DNA from: JAPORY01 sp965215385 | Lineage (GTDB): Bacteria > Pseudomonadota > Alphaproteobacteria > Rhodobacterales > Rhodobacteraceae | Length of the DNA: 64,000 nucleotides | Assembly: GCA_965215385.1 (NCBI GenBank) | Contig: OZ244059.1 | Coordinates: 1,054,001-1,118,000, forward strand | Direction: 5' to 3' | Part shown: positions 19,677 to 30,246 of the stretch, in pieces | Layout of the letters: each line of letters begins with the position of its first letter | Position numbering within the stretch: position 1 is the stretch's first letter | Made by a program: the position numbers and the translations under genes | The notes under the pieces: model-generated | Database searches by the model: none | The model's input: the letters and a program-made list of their open reading frames with translations, nothing else | Told to the model about the DNA's origin: nothing

Positions 19677-20330
19677 TTAAACAATATGGTGCCCGGTTCT
19701 TTTCCAATCGGCGAGAAATTGTTCGAGTCCTTTGTCCGTCAAGGGATGGTGCGCGAGTTGGCGGATCACTGCCGGCGGCGCGGTGATCACGTCAGCCCCA
19801 ATCAAGGCACTATGTAGAACATGATTGGCGGAGCGGATTGAGGCCGCTAAAATTTCCGTCGGGAAGTCAAAATTGTCATAAAGGGTGCGGATTTCTTCAA
19901 TGAGATCTAATCCGTCGAGATTAATGTCGTCTAAGCGACCGATAAATGGTGATATAAAACTTGCGCCCGCCTTGGCTGCTAGCAATGCTTGGTTGGCGGA
20001 AAAGCATAAGGTGACATTGATCATATGGCCTTCATCCGTTAGCTTTCGGCACGCTTTCAGACCAACCCAGGTCAAAGGCAGTTTAATCACAACATTGGGA
20101 GCGATTTCAGCTAACTTCCGCCCCTCAGCTAGCATCGCATCGCACTCGGTGGCCGCAACTTCAGCGCTAACCGGCCCCTTGATGATGCCGCAGATTTCTT
20201 CGATAACATCACGGATGTGCCGCCCGGACTTTGAGATAATCGACGGATTCGTTGTCACGCCATCCACCATGCCGAATTCGTTTAACTCACGAATGGCATC
20301 AATGTCTGCGGTATCAACAAAAAACTTCAT
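19677..20330 (-). CDS. fsa: Transaldolase / fructose-6-phosphate aldolase (short TalC/Fsa type)
   Basis: Cytoplasmic aldolase-fold enzyme of the short transaldolase family (217 residues), acting in the non-oxidative pentose phosphate pathway. Seen: start MKFFVDTADIDAIREL, GVTTNPSIISKSGR, and the Schiff-base lysine Lys83 in NVVIKLPLTWVGLKAC, then VTLCFSANQALLAAKAGASF and FISPFIGRLDDI. The start at 20330 has AAGGA nine bases upstream; the frame remains open 93 codons upstream into the priA start region, but that extension is not coding. Short transaldolases and F6P aldolases cannot be told apart safely by sequence alone. Divergent from priA with about 60 bp between starts, a common alphaproteobacterial arrangement. 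Confidence 0.92.
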   Translation of the reverse strand: MKFFVDTADIDAIRELNEFGMVDGVTTNPSIISKSGRHIRDVIEEICGIIKGPVSAEVAATECDAMLAEGRKLAEIAPNVVIKLPLTWVGLKACRKLTDEGHMINVTLCFSANQALLAAKAGASFISPFIGRLDDINLDGLDLIEEIRTLYDNFDFPTEILAASIRSANHVLHSALIGADVITAPPAVIRQLAHHPLTDKGLEQFLADWKRTGHHIV

Positions 20331-20390
20331 CGCGTTTTTCCTTAGAATTCGGTGTGTTAAGTTTCTCCCTTCATATCCCAGTCTGGGAAT

Positions 20391-22613
20391 TTGGCAAACC
20401 CTCAACTGAGCGGCACTTTGGCAATACGACAATTTTTTGATTCGGGTCAGTTGGTTAGGGTCGTTGTGCGTCAGCCCATCGACACCCCTCTTGACTATTA
20501 CGCACCAGAAGGCGGCTGTGAAGTTGGGGCATTGGTTGAGGTCCCGCTTGGCCCTCGAACAGTTATTGGCGTCGTTTGGGGCGCGGGCAAGGGAGGGTTT
20601 GATCCCCAAAAAACCCGCACCATGATACGCGTGCTTGCGGCAACACCTTTGACTGAATCGCTGTGCCGTTTTTTAGAAAAAGCGGCACGATATACGCTAA
20701 CCCCCTTGCCAACCATGCTTAGGCTTGCCACCCGTACTTGCGACTTTAGAAAAAAAGGCCCGAAACACAAAACCTATCGCCTCAGCGATACCTCCCCAAA
20801 ACGCTTGACCCAAGCCCGTCGAAAGGTCCTCGACACCTTCAAGGAGCGACGTGGCGAAGCCCTCTCCTTGTCGGAGATAACTAGTATGACCGGTGTCAGC
20901 GCATCGGTGGTCAATGGGTTGGTTTTGTCTAATGCGATTATTGCGGAGGAGCATCATAGCCCGGCACCGATTGCCAATCTTGACGGCGACTTGCCCGCGA
21001 AGTCACTCACGATAGAACAGCAGGCAGCAGCGGAGAACCTACGGACCGGCGTTCGTGGCCAGAAATACGGTACCACGCTGCTTTACGGCGTTACCGGCTC
21101 TGGCAAGACCGAAGTGTATCTTGAGGCAGTTGCCGAGGTGCTCGCGATCGGGCGGCAAGCCCTGGTACTGTTGCCGGAAATTTCGCTAACGGGCGAATTC
21201 CTCAAGCGTGTTCATGATCGCTTTGGTGCCCAGCCAGCGGAATGGCACTCAGGAATCACGATTTCGCAACGGCGACGGATCTGGCATCTGGCAAATGATG
21301 GGGCGTTGCAACTCGTTGTCGGGGCGCGATCTGCATTGTTTTTGCCGTTTCGCAATCTTGGCTTGATCATTGTCGATGAAGAGCACGATTCCTCATACAA
21401 ACAAGACGAGGGTGTAATTTATAATGCACGGGATATGAGCGTGTTGCGGGGAGTGTGTGAAAACGCGCAAGTCGTATTATCTTCGGCAACACCATCGCTT
21501 GAGTCGTGGGTCAACGCGACATCGGGAAAGTATCAGGAACTGACGCTGAACAAACGGTTTGGCGATGCGTTATTGCCGCAGATCAATACCATCGATATGC
21601 GCAAAGAAACGCTCGAAAAGCAGCACTGTGTTTCCCCCTCTTTGAGTTCTGAAATTTCTCATCACCTACAACGGGGCGAACAAACACTCCTATTCCTCAA
21701 TCGTCGCGGCTATGCTCCGGTTGTGGTTTGCCGTGCGTGCGGACAGCAGCTTGGTTGCGATCACTGTGATGCTCGTATGGTTGAACATCGATCACTAACG
21801 GGTTTGCTGTGCCACCAGTGCGGCGCAACCAAGCCCTTCCCCAATGTCTGTCCCGCCTGTAAGGCCGAGGGTCGGATGGTTGCATTCGGACCCGGCGTCG
21901 AACGGTTAGCTGAAGAGGTCCAAGAGCAATTTCCGGCGGCGCGAATTTCGACCCTCAGTTCCGATCTGTTGAATTCAACTGAGGCCATCCGCAAAGAGTT
22001 CGATCGCATTGCTGCGGGGGAAGTTGATATCATCATCGGCACTCAGTTAGTTGCCAAAGGACACAACTTTCCGTTTCTTACCTTGGTTGGTGTGATTGAT
22101 GCTGACCTCGGATTGCAAGGATCAGATTTGCGGGCGGCCGAACGGACATTTCAACTCATCAGTCAGGTTGCAGGGCGAGCGGGGCGCTCGGACAAACCCG
22201 GCAAGGCCTTATTGCAAACTTACCAACCAGAGCATCCGGTTATTCGGGCGATCCTGAGCGGCGAGGATAGTGAGTTCTGGAAAGCGGAGGCCGTACAGCG
22301 TCAAGCTGCTGGCATGCCGCCGTTCGGTCGATTGGCCGCCATCATCTTATCCGGGCCGCAACAAGAGGCCGTGTTTAGAGTTGCGCACACCTTGGCTTGT
22401 AACCACACGCCGTTGGCACGGATAGCTGCGAGGGTATACGGACCGGCACTGGCACCGCTTTCGCGCATTCGGGGGCGGTATCGGGTACGACTATTGGTTC
22501 GTGCGAACCGAGACGCCGCACTTCAGAGGGCCTTGAAGCGTTGGATTGCGCCAATCTCCTTACGTGGCGACATTCGATTGCGGGTGGATATTGACCCGCA
22601 GAACTTCCTGTAG
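20391..22613 (+). CDS. priA: Primosomal replication helicase PriA
   Basis: Superfamily 2 DNA helicase that reloads the replisome at stalled forks. About 740 residues. Domains in order: N-terminal 3'-DNA-binding domain (PLDYYAPEGGCEVGALVEVP), winged-helix region, Walker A GVTGSGKTEVYL near residue 233, Walker B VDEEHDSSYKQ near 328, then the zinc-binding insertion from about residue 445 with paired cysteines (CRACGQQLGCDHC, then LLCHQCGATKPFPNVCPAC), and the helicase C domain (IIGTQLVAKGHNFP, QVAGRAGRSDKPGKALLQT). The start is uncertain: TTG 20391 opens the frame, and TTG 20448 inside it is also possible. All motifs are present, so it should be active. The atpH gene that often follows priA in alphaproteobacteria is absent. 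Confidence 0.96.
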   Translation: MANPQLSGTLAIRQFFDSGQLVRVVVRQPIDTPLDYYAPEGGCEVGALVEVPLGPRTVIGVVWGAGKGGFDPQKTRTMIRVLAATPLTESLCRFLEKAARYTLTPLPTMLRLATRTCDFRKKGPKHKTYRLSDTSPKRLTQARRKVLDTFKERRGEALSLSEITSMTGVSASVVNGLVLSNAIIAEEHHSPAPIANLDGDLPAKSLTIEQQAAAENLRTGVRGQKYGTTLLYGVTGSGKTEVYLEAVAEVLAIGRQALVLLPEISLTGEFLKRVHDRFGAQPAEWHSGITISQRRRIWHLANDGALQLVVGARSALFLPFRNLGLIIVDEEHDSSYKQDEGVIYNARDMSVLRGVCENAQVVLSSATPSLESWVNATSGKYQELTLNKRFGDALLPQINTIDMRKETLEKQHCVSPSLSSEISHHLQRGEQTLLFLNRRGYAPVVVCRACGQQLGCDHCDARMVEHRSLTGLLCHQCGATKPFPNVCPACKAEGRMVAFGPGVERLAEEVQEQFPAARISTLSSDLLNSTEAIRKEFDRIAAGEVDIIIGTQLVAKGHNFPFLTLVGVIDADLGLQGSDLRAAERTFQLISQVAGRAGRSDKPGKALLQTYQPEHPVIRAILSGEDSEFWKAEAVQRQAAGMPPFGRLAAIILSGPQQEAVFRVAHTLACNHTPLARIAARVYGPALAPLSRIRGRYRVRLLVRANRDAALQRALKRWIAPISLRGDIRLRVDIDPQNFL

Positions 22614-22833
22614 TCTGGTGAGGAACTTTAAACTGACAGAGCTTTTTTTCCTGAAATCGCTGAGATATCAGCCTGAACGGCGAGTGGGTGATTTGTCACT
22701 TGCCAATCATAAATGGGAACATCGGCGTGTCCACCTGACACCCTTGACCAAAAGAAGGGACTCAGTTTCAAATGGCTTTAATGACTGACGGTGTCGGCAC
22801 CGAGACCAATTCTAAGGGACAACATACAATCCT

Positions 22834-24066
22834 ATGTTTCAGACACTAGCTCTAGCTGATGCGCAGCGGCTGCCGCTTTGGCGACAGCCCATTATGTTGT
22901 TGTTCCTGATGGCAGCTGCCATGCCAATAGCCTTTGCAACCTGGTCGGCACTGCTGAACAACTTCGTGATCGAGGTTGCTAATTTTGATGGCTCGGACAT
23001 CGGATGGCTGCACACCGTACGTGAAATACCTGGCTTGCTAGCAGTTTCGGTTATCGCCATCATTATTTTTGTGCGCGAGCAAGTTTTGGGCATGATATCG
23101 CTCGCTTTGCTCGGGGTTGCCACCGCCATGACGGCTTGGTTTCCGTCCATCGGCGGCATTCTTGTGATTACCATGTTGAGTTCGATTGGCTTTCATTATT
23201 ATGAGACCGTTAATCAATCGTTGCAATTGCAGTGGTTGCCGAAAAATCGGGCGCCGCAAATCCTGGGCTGGTTGCTCGCAGCTGGCTCGGTCACCACTTT
23301 GATGTCATACGGCGCTATCGTGCTGCTATGGGAACCGCTTAACCTCACTTATCATATCGTATATATGATAGCGGGCGGACTTACGGCCGCCCTAGCATTG
23401 ATTGGCTTGTTTGGATTTCGACAATTTGAAGCTTCAACCCAACAAACCAAGAAAATGGTCTTGCGGCGTCAGTACTGGTTATACTATGCGCTACAATTCA
23501 TGTCGGGAGCTCGGCGCCAAATTTTCGTGGTATTTGCTGGCTTCATGATGGTCGAAAAGTTTGGTTTTGAAGTTCATGAGATAACCGCCCTTTTTCTGAT
23601 TAATCTCTTAGTAAACATCGTCTGTGCGCCGCTAGTTGGGCGAGCCGTTGGCTATTTTGGCGAGCGCAATGCACTGGTATTCGAATATATCGGTTTGGTA
23701 TTAGTCTTTTTGGCGTATGGCGGATTGTATCTCTTTAGCTGGGGCTTAGTTCTGGCGGCAGCGTTGTATGTCTTGGATCACTTGTTCTTCGCTCTAGCAC
23801 TGGCGCTAAAGACGTACTTTCAAAAAATCGCTGATCCAGCCGATATTGCGCCGACGGCCGCCGTTTCTTTTACGATCAACCATATCGCCGCCGTTTTTCT
23901 ACCTGCAGGCCTTGGGTATTTCTGGCTTTACTCGCCGGCGGGAGTATTTTTGCTAGCAGCAGCGATGGCCTTTATGTCATTGCTCTTAGCACTTTTGATT
24001 CCTCGTCATCCTGAGCCGGGCCATGAGACTTTGTTATCGAGCCTCAAGCCGAAGCTTGCCGTATAG
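22834..24066 (+). CDS. MFS-type membrane transporter
   Basis: A 410-residue integral membrane protein with about twelve hydrophobic segments in two sixes separated by a charged loop (FRQFEASTQQTKKMVLRRQY near residues 196-215). The profile fits the major facilitator superfamily; no substrate signature is recognised. It follows priA after about 220 bp and stands alone. A possible RBS is GGGAC 13-17 bases before ATG 22834. Confidence 0.78.
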   Translation: MFQTLALADAQRLPLWRQPIMLLFLMAAAMPIAFATWSALLNNFVIEVANFDGSDIGWLHTVREIPGLLAVSVIAIIIFVREQVLGMISLALLGVATAMTAWFPSIGGILVITMLSSIGFHYYETVNQSLQLQWLPKNRAPQILGWLLAAGSVTTLMSYGAIVLLWEPLNLTYHIVYMIAGGLTAALALIGLFGFRQFEASTQQTKKMVLRRQYWLYYALQFMSGARRQIFVVFAGFMMVEKFGFEVHEITALFLINLLVNIVCAPLVGRAVGYFGERNALVFEYIGLVLVFLAYGGLYLFSWGLVLAAALYVLDHLFFALALALKTYFQKIADPADIAPTAAVSFTINHIAAVFLPAGLGYFWLYSPAGVFLLAAAMAFMSLLLALLIPRHPEPGHETLLSSLKPKLAV

Positions 24067-24406
24067 CAGTCCCGCTACGAATTCAGGTCGATTTAAATCT
24101 TTGTGGTACTCAGTTCAAGTCGGATCGCGGTCTTGAGATATCAGTCTTGTCACCGCAATCTAATTCTGTTTTGTCGATCTTGGTAGCACTTCACCCGTTA
24201 TAATTGCGCAAGTCGACATCCCAAGTTTAAGATCGCATTTGGCGCCATCACGATAGCAAAACCTATGCCTAACCGAGCACAAGATTAACGGCGAAAATTT
24301 TGTACATTCAGGGAATCAGCATTTGCTACGCTCTGAGCGATTGACCATACCCTTGAGTTCCGACGCGATCCAAATTCGCAGAGAGTCATCGACTTGAGCG
24401 GTGGTG
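24067..24406. other. Intergenic, nothing recognised
   Basis: 340 bp between the MFS gene and prmA. No gene, terminator hairpin with T-run, or RNA gene could be seen. Confidence 0.4.
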
Positions 24407-25276
24407 ATGGATACCTACTTGTTGCGCTTACAAATTGACGATGATGTCGTACAACCGGAGCAACTTTCGGCCGCTCTTGAGAGATTTATTCCCTCACCGA
24501 CGGGGATAGACATATCGGCGCGTGAGAGCGAGCAGCGGCATGAGCTTTGCGCCTATTTTGCTAAACCGCCAAATGCGACGCAAATCGAACTGTTGCGGGC
24601 TGCATTTGAGATAGACGCCATCGATATTAGCCGGCTGCCCGACACCAATTGGCTGGCTCTCGCCAACAGCAAATTTTCGCCAATCTTTACCAAGAAATTG
24701 TACATCCACGGGACCCATAATCATGCAACTATACCTGAGGGGCTAGAGCCGATCTTAATTGATTCAACGATGGCCTTCGGAACGGGTCATCACGGTTCAA
24801 CGATTGGGTGCCTAAAGGCTATTGAGAATCTCAGTCAAACAGGGTTTGTGCCAAAGTCGATGGTCGATATTGGTTGCGGAACCGCTATTCTTGCCATGAG
24901 TGCCGTGCGAATTTGGGACATTTCCGTCGTTGCGAGTGACATAGATCCTGAAGCGATTTCCGTTGCAGCAATGAATATCAAGGCGAATGATCTTGATCAA
25001 CAAATCGAGTGTTTTTGTGCGCGTGGTTTCGATCATCAGCAACTGATTGCCTTGGCACCGTTCGATTTGATTGTGGCAAACATTACGATGTCGTCATTGC
25101 TATGCTTAGCGACAGAAATTCGCCAGCACAGTCTTATTGGCGGCTATATTATCCTGTCGGGTCTACTCCATCAGCAAGCGGAACCGGTAGCCGTCGCATA
25201 CAAGCAACTCGGCTACCGCCTAATGACCTGCATTCGCGTTGCCGAATGGTCGACTTTGGTTTTTTGTGCCGATTAA
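24407..25276 (+). CDS. prmA: Ribosomal protein L11 methyltransferase PrmA
   Basis: SAM-dependent methyltransferase that trimethylates ribosomal protein L11. 289 residues. The family block AFGTGHHGSTIGCLKA precedes the SAM-binding motif MVDIGCGTAILAMSA near residue 153, the acidic loop VVASDIDPEAISVAAMN, and the motif FDLIVANITMSSL (the NPPY-like position reads NIT as usual in PrmA). ATG 24407 is preferred; GTG codons at 24401 and 24404 are also possible. Monocistronic here. Confidence 0.93.
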   Translation: MDTYLLRLQIDDDVVQPEQLSAALERFIPSPTGIDISARESEQRHELCAYFAKPPNATQIELLRAAFEIDAIDISRLPDTNWLALANSKFSPIFTKKLYIHGTHNHATIPEGLEPILIDSTMAFGTGHHGSTIGCLKAIENLSQTGFVPKSMVDIGCGTAILAMSAVRIWDISVVASDIDPEAISVAAMNIKANDLDQQIECFCARGFDHQQLIALAPFDLIVANITMSSLLCLATEIRQHSLIGGYIILSGLLHQQAEPVAVAYKQLGYRLMTCIRVAEWSTLVFCAD

Positions 25277-25674
25277 TCGGTCGGCGCAATCACCATCAGT
25301 TTCGTTAGTCTGAGTTGGTTAATGAAAAGAGTTCGCCGCTCGTGTTGTTTGATCGGCACCCGACTCTTGGCCCGCTCACAGGCGGTGAACCGCATTAGCC
25401 GTAAAAGACGCAGTCAGACGTTATTTTGATCGGTTGCAAACTGTCCCGATCTTACGGCGTGCATTAATATCGCTGGAGCGAGGTCGGTTTCACGCTGATC
25501 AATAAGTATTAAATCTCGCTTTCTGTCGCCCAGCCATCTTGATTAGAGTTAGGTGAGTAAGCCAGTATAAACTGCCGCGAATAGTTTGAGAGTTTGAGCC
25601 AAGTTCGTGTTGTTCTGGGTAAAGGCATAGCGCCGCACAATCTTGAAATCACACGGCGCAATTCCTTGTTTCAA
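25277..25674. other. Intergenic, nothing recognised
   Basis: About 400 bp between convergent prmA and the DUF1127 gene. The sequence just after prmA contains a short self-complementary segment (GCCGATTAATCGG) without a T-run, so a terminator is doubtful. Confidence 0.4.
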
Positions 25675-25893
25675 TTAACGCAGCCTTGGATGCTGCGCGA
25701 CGGTCTCAATATCGCCACGTGTTAGTCCGATATCGTCAAGCTCACGATCAGAGAGCCGCGATAACGCCTTTCGCGTCAAACGAATATTGTTCCATTCCCA
25801 AATTGCAGCGAGTATCTCGCCAATCGACCTGCCAATGATTCCTAACACATTGATGGCAGCGAAAGAGCTGCGTGCGGTATCTAAAACAGCCAT
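25675..25893 (-). CDS. DUF1127 (YjiS-like) small protein
   Basis: A 72-residue protein with the hallmark C-terminal DUF1127 segment RLTRKALSRLSDRELDDIGL followed by TRGDI. DUF1127 proteins are small arginine-rich proteins common in alphaproteobacteria; several bind RNA and affect carbon/phosphate metabolism and RNA turnover. The N-terminal 30 residues are hydrophobic and helical (INVLGIIGRSIGEILAAIWE). A ribosome-binding motif AGGA lies about ten bases before the ATG. It is the clearest small alphaproteobacterial marker in the window. Confidence 0.88.
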   Translation of the reverse strand: MAVLDTARSSFAAINVLGIIGRSIGEILAAIWEWNNIRLTRKALSRLSDRELDDIGLTRGDIETVAQHPRLR

Positions 25894-26138
25894 GACTTCC
25901 TATCCTTTTCTCATACTGTTTTTCTTGATACCCGCGATTTATGAACTGCTCAGGAATGCAACAAGTTGAATTATTGCAAGTTCGCTATGCAATTTCTACA
26001 TAACGCGACCTACTAATACTGATTTGAACTTGGTTCGATGCACCGTCAAGATAAGGGAATTCACGGTACTTTTGTGGTTACCAGCGCGCCCCAGTCGAAT
26101 GTTGTGCGATCAACGCGGTAGCCGGGTCGTGTTCGGAA

Positions 26139-28546
26139 CTACTCCAATTCGTAGCCAAGCGAACGATATCCTGTTCTTCGCTTGGCGGCCATTCTCGTAA
26201 GAACTGGAATCAACTGATCAACAAAATCAATGACCAGCACATCTCGCTTGCGATCATGCAGTCGATGTAATCGGCTGACATACTGCGCAAAGGTTCCTTT
26301 CCAAGCGATCGGCATTGTCAGAAAGAGCGCATTTAAGCGAGAGGCATCAAAGCCTTCACCAATATAGCGCCCGATTGCCAGAATCAGGCGATCCTCATCA
26401 TCCTTGACACTTAATTTTGCTTTGGTTGCCTTTCGATCGGTCGCCGACAAACCGCCACTGAGAACGATTATGTTTTGGGCAAACCCACTGAACCGCCGAT
26501 GAAGATACTCAAGATGGGCTTTGCGCTCGGTGCGGACAATCGGGGAGCGTTTAGCTTCTAAAGATTTCAGCACGTCATCAAAAATCAGATCGTTTCGGTC
26601 CTTGTCATCTGCGAGAGCCGCATAGATTACGGGCATAGACAGCCGTTCAATCCGAGCGACTGCCGCCGGTAGCACAAATCCTGTCTGACGTTTTTGAACC
26701 CGATGCCGCAATCCACTCTCGGCGGCGTGAGACTTGGCTCTCACTTGATGACGCACGGGACCGCATTGCATAAAATGACTGGGTGCCAGCCATCTTTTCG
26801 AACGACGGTGGCCGACAATCCTGCGACCTAACGCGCCCTTGCTCTACGAGCGACAAGTTCGAAACTCGAAGCGGCCAAGTGGTGGCATTCATCGACAACA
26901 AGATGACCATAGTCGGCGACGATATCGTCAACCTCACCCTTTCGGACGAGTCTCTGGATCATTGCCACATCAACTACTCCAGTAGCAGGTCGTTTGCCGC
27001 CGCCGATGGTGCCAATTTGCATGGGTTCAATCTGAAGAAAAGACGCAAGTTGGTTAACCCATTGATCCAAAATCTCTCGACGATGGACGAGGATTAGGGA
27101 ATTACAGCCACGCTCGGCGACCAGTGCTGATGCAACGACCGTCTTACCAAAGGCTGTGGTCGCCGACAGCACCCCCGCATCATGCTTGATGAGCGAATCA
27201 AATGCTTGTAACTGCTGTGGACGCAGATTACCCACAAACCGTGCCGACGCCGGCAACGGCAATCTTTTTCTGCGGTCGTCCAATTTCACCGTTACGTCGT
27301 GGTCAGACAAGAACTCAATCATCTCCTCAAAACAACCTCTCGGCAAGGCAACAAGATTGGGATGAAGTTCGGCGCAAGAAATGACACGAGGTTTACCGAA
27401 AGTCGGCAGTCGCATCGCTTTTGCTCGATAGAATTCTGGGTTTTGAACGGCTGCGAGCCTTACTCAATGTGCGATCATTTTTAACGGCAAGCCCGTTCAA
27501 TCAACGTAAACTTGATCGGCGAATGTAACACTAACCGTCGTCGGCACGGGCACATCTAGCCGCTGACACCTGCTACGCCGCGACGGACGCTGTTTCCACG
27601 GCTCTTCTGAATTTTCGTCAACGACCGGCATCTTGACCCACAGTATATTTCCTGAGCGTTCCACTGCCACAACGAGATTGGTCACCGCCATCCTTGATAA
27701 TCTGGGTAGGGACGAGAGATAAGCCCACTCATGACAATATGGCCGCAGTTCGGCGTCGACAAAAACACTATTATCCTGCCGCCGCGCAGCGTTCTGGAGT
27801 GGCAGTGCGATCAGGTTACTGAATCCACCAACGGGAATAGTGTCCTGATTCGGAAATAGGCGGTCGTATGCGGCAAAATCAATTTCCGCTCGCATCGCCA
27901 TTGTTTCGGTAATCAGAGCCGATCCGAGTTGACGCGCCAAACTGGCCGCTACGGGCTCAGAAATAAATATCCACACAGGCCCGCCATTTCCCGACCTCGA
28001 TCTCTCAAGTGCAGCTGGTACCCCTTTTTTATGGCAAGTTTGTAGCAATGCTTGCGCATCTTCGGCCCAAGTCACCTTGTCAAAATCGGCTGCTAAGAAC
28101 CGACAAGTGTCGTCGGTCAGCAACGGATAGACTCCAACAACAGAATCTTTACCAGCACTGCGGTCACCGCGCAGATGCCCTTCAATTCTCTTGTCGTCAG
28201 GTGGGATGAACTCTTGATGCGGACATTGGCCACACTTAACTTTTGGCTTTCGGCAGACGCCGCTTTTCCACTCGTTTGAGCAAGCTGGCGAGTATCCTGC
28301 CCGCGCCGTGTTTTTGTTTTCCCAGCGGCTCGGGAATACATCCTGTCGACCGGCAAACAATTGACGGAAAAATTGCACTTTGCGCTGTGACGACGAGTCA
28401 ATTGTAACCGTAGCCTTCGCAGTGCACACCTGCGTGTCATGCTGAGCAAGGCGATTGGGGCGGTGCGCTGCAAGCATCGCTATTTTGCGCTGAAGGTACT
28501 GCTGCTCAGCCTTCAACTCAGCCAGACGCGCTCGAAGTCGTGTCAT
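26139..28546 (-). pseudogene. Broken primase-helicase of TOTE conflict-system type
   Basis: A large gene that once joined an archaeo-eukaryotic primase (AEP) domain to a superfamily 2 helicase, the core protein of TOTE-type conflict systems. 5' piece 28546-27497: N-terminal coiled-coil, FPSRWENKNTARAGYSPACS, FLAADFDKVTW (metal-site acidic pair), and RSGNGGPVWIF, where the family has His instead of Pro in the sxH motif. Then two TGA stops (VD-stop-TGLPLKMIAH-stop-VRLAAVQNPEFY). Middle piece 27415-26828: Walker A TTAFGKT, Walker B VDECHH. Then a TAG stop and a frameshift lead to the 3' piece 26771-26139 with IGEGFDASRLNALFLTMPIA (motif V) and YVSRLHRLHDRKRDVLVIDF (motif VI). Four lesions plus the His-to-Pro change make activity impossible. 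Confidence 0.88.
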
Positions 28547-29073
28547 TTCTGCTTCGATTTGGCTGTCTCTAGTCGCGACTAATTATTGCCCAAAACTCCG
28601 CTATGATGTTGCAAAAAATACGCGATTAATTCATGGGCACCACGTATCTAATCAACGGCAAGACCCAACTATTGGGAGCGAGGCCGTGACCAGGTGCCAG
28701 ACCACCGCAGTGACTCCTATCAATGAACGAAGTTCACAACAAACTAATTCTGGCGGGTAGCAGTGCTCCACTCAAAATCAACATTTGGAAAGTTGCGACT
28801 AATACCCTCGCCCGGAAGGACGAGGTTTCACGACGCGAATGATAATCCGAATCAGTTTGCGAAACTGCTTAAGAACGGAACGCTCGACCAAATATTCCTG
28901 AATCGGTTTGGCATCCCGTGCGTCAAATTGGCGTCGAAATCAGCGGCTAAGATTCTAGTTTGGCAAGCCACCGATATGTCGCCTCGGGCACAAAAAATTG
29001 GCCGTATCATCGACTCTTGGAAAAATGCTTGTGCTAAGGTATCAACAAAAAACCATGGGCAGTTAGGGATGCT
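28547..29073. other. Region upstream of ruvC
   Basis: About 530 bp. A plus-strand frame of 107 codons starts with GTG 28763 and overlaps the ruvC start; it has no good RBS and no family likeness, so it is not called. The yebC gene that usually precedes ruvC in alphaproteobacteria is missing. Presumably contains the ruvC promoter. Confidence 0.4.
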
Positions 29074-29571
29074 ATGCGAGTCTTAGGGGTTGACCCCGGC
29101 CTGCGCATTCTGGGCTGGGGCATAGTCGAAACGAATGGAAGTCGCTTGCAGCATATCGCGAATGGGCATTGCAAATCACAACCAAACGCTCTTGCCGAAC
29201 GCTTGCTGACACTTCACAGTCAATTTACGGCGGTGTTAGAGGAATTTCGCCCGCAAGCCGCAGCAGTCGAGCAAACCTTTGTGAGCAAAGACGCAAAAGC
29301 AACACTTAAACTGGGTCAAGCACGCGGGATCGCTATGCTCGTGCCCGCACAGTTCGGTCTTGAGGTCGGCGAATATGCCCCAAACGTCATCAAACGCACA
29401 GTGGTTGGCGTTGGACATGCCGATAAGAAGCAAATTGACCATATGGTCAAAATGCAACTAAAGGGCGTCGAACCCGTCGGACCCGATGCCGCCGACGCTC
29501 TTGCGGTGGCAATTTGTCACGCCATCCATCTGCAATCAACCAAATCTCTAGCAAACGCCTCAAAATCATGA
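29074..29571 (+). CDS. ruvC: Holliday-junction endonuclease RuvC
   Basis: Resolves Holliday junctions at the end of homologous recombination, acting with RuvAB. 165 residues. The four catalytic acids sit exactly as in E. coli: Asp7 (VLGVDPGLRILGWG), Glu66 (AAVEQTFV), Asp138 and Asp141 (GPDAADALAVAICH). The RBS is AGGGA six bases upstream. The stop overlaps the ruvA start (ATGA), so ruvC-ruvA are translationally coupled. Confidence 0.97.
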   Translation: MRVLGVDPGLRILGWGIVETNGSRLQHIANGHCKSQPNALAERLLTLHSQFTAVLEEFRPQAAAVEQTFVSKDAKATLKLGQARGIAMLVPAQFGLEVGEYAPNVIKRTVVGVGHADKKQIDHMVKMQLKGVEPVGPDAADALAVAICHAIHLQSTKSLANASKS

Positions 29572-30239
29572 TCGGCTATCTTGAGGGCGTTTTATTCCGC
29601 AAGGAGGATGATCATCTCGTGATCAACGTACACGGGATTGGATTCTTGGTGTTCGTTTCTGAACGGACAATGCGGGCACTACCCGAAACTGGCTCCTCGG
29701 TCGCGCTGCACACAAATCTCCTTGTGCGCGAGGACTTGTTGCAACTATTCGGCTTTTTGTCCCGCCAAGAGCGAGAATGGCATCGGTTACTCATGTCAGT
29801 GCAAGGAATCGGATCCAAGGCAGCTATGGCGATCCTCGGTGCATTAGGAGGAGATGGCGTCGGTCGTGCGATTGCACTGAAAAATTCTGCCGCAATAGCA
29901 TCGGCTAAGGGAGTTGGCGCAAAAATTGCCCAACGGGTCGTCATGGATCTCGAAGGCAAAGCCTCAACCCTCATGGCAATGACCGACACTGAACCAATCG
30001 AAATGCCCGAACCCACCGACAGCGAAGCAGCTACAGAGACAGAAACAACTCAAGAGAAGCCACAGGCAACAACGAAGTCTAATCTCGCCCAGTCAGAGGC
30101 ACTATCGGCGCTCGCCAATCTCGGTTATGGGCCGGTTGAAGCCGCCGCCGCTGTTGCTGTCGCGTTCGAAACCCAGGCGGAGCCAACAACGGCAGAGGTT
30201 ATTCGTGCCGCCCTAAAAACACTGGCGCCAAAGTCCTGA
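29568..30239 (+). CDS. ruvA: Holliday-junction branch migration protein RuvA
   Basis: Binds four-way junctions as a tetramer and loads RuvB. 223 residues from ATG 29568, which overlaps the ruvC stop (the frame is open upstream inside ruvC, but that is shadow). Domains: N-terminal OB fold (MIGYLEGVLFRKEDDHLVIN), helix-hairpin-helix pair (MSVQGIGSKAAMAILGALGG and SAKGVGAKIAQRVVMDLEGK), an acidic, Glu/Thr-rich linker (about residues 140-180), and the C-terminal RuvB-binding three-helix domain (EALSALANLGYGPVEAAAAV). Confidence 0.96.
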   Translation: MIGYLEGVLFRKEDDHLVINVHGIGFLVFVSERTMRALPETGSSVALHTNLLVREDLLQLFGFLSRQEREWHRLLMSVQGIGSKAAMAILGALGGDGVGRAIALKNSAAIASAKGVGAKIAQRVVMDLEGKASTLMAMTDTEPIEMPEPTDSEAATETETTQEKPQATTKSNLAQSEALSALANLGYGPVEAAAAVAVAFETQAEPTTAEVIRAALKTLAPKS

Positions 30240-30246
30240 CGGACCG

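Noticed and set aside
19885..20409. 174-codon open frame antisense to fsa
   Set aside because: Shadow of the transaldolase gene; no family likeness.
28763..29086. 107-codon frame overlapping the ruvC start
   Set aside because: GTG start without a good RBS; overlaps ruvC; no family pattern.
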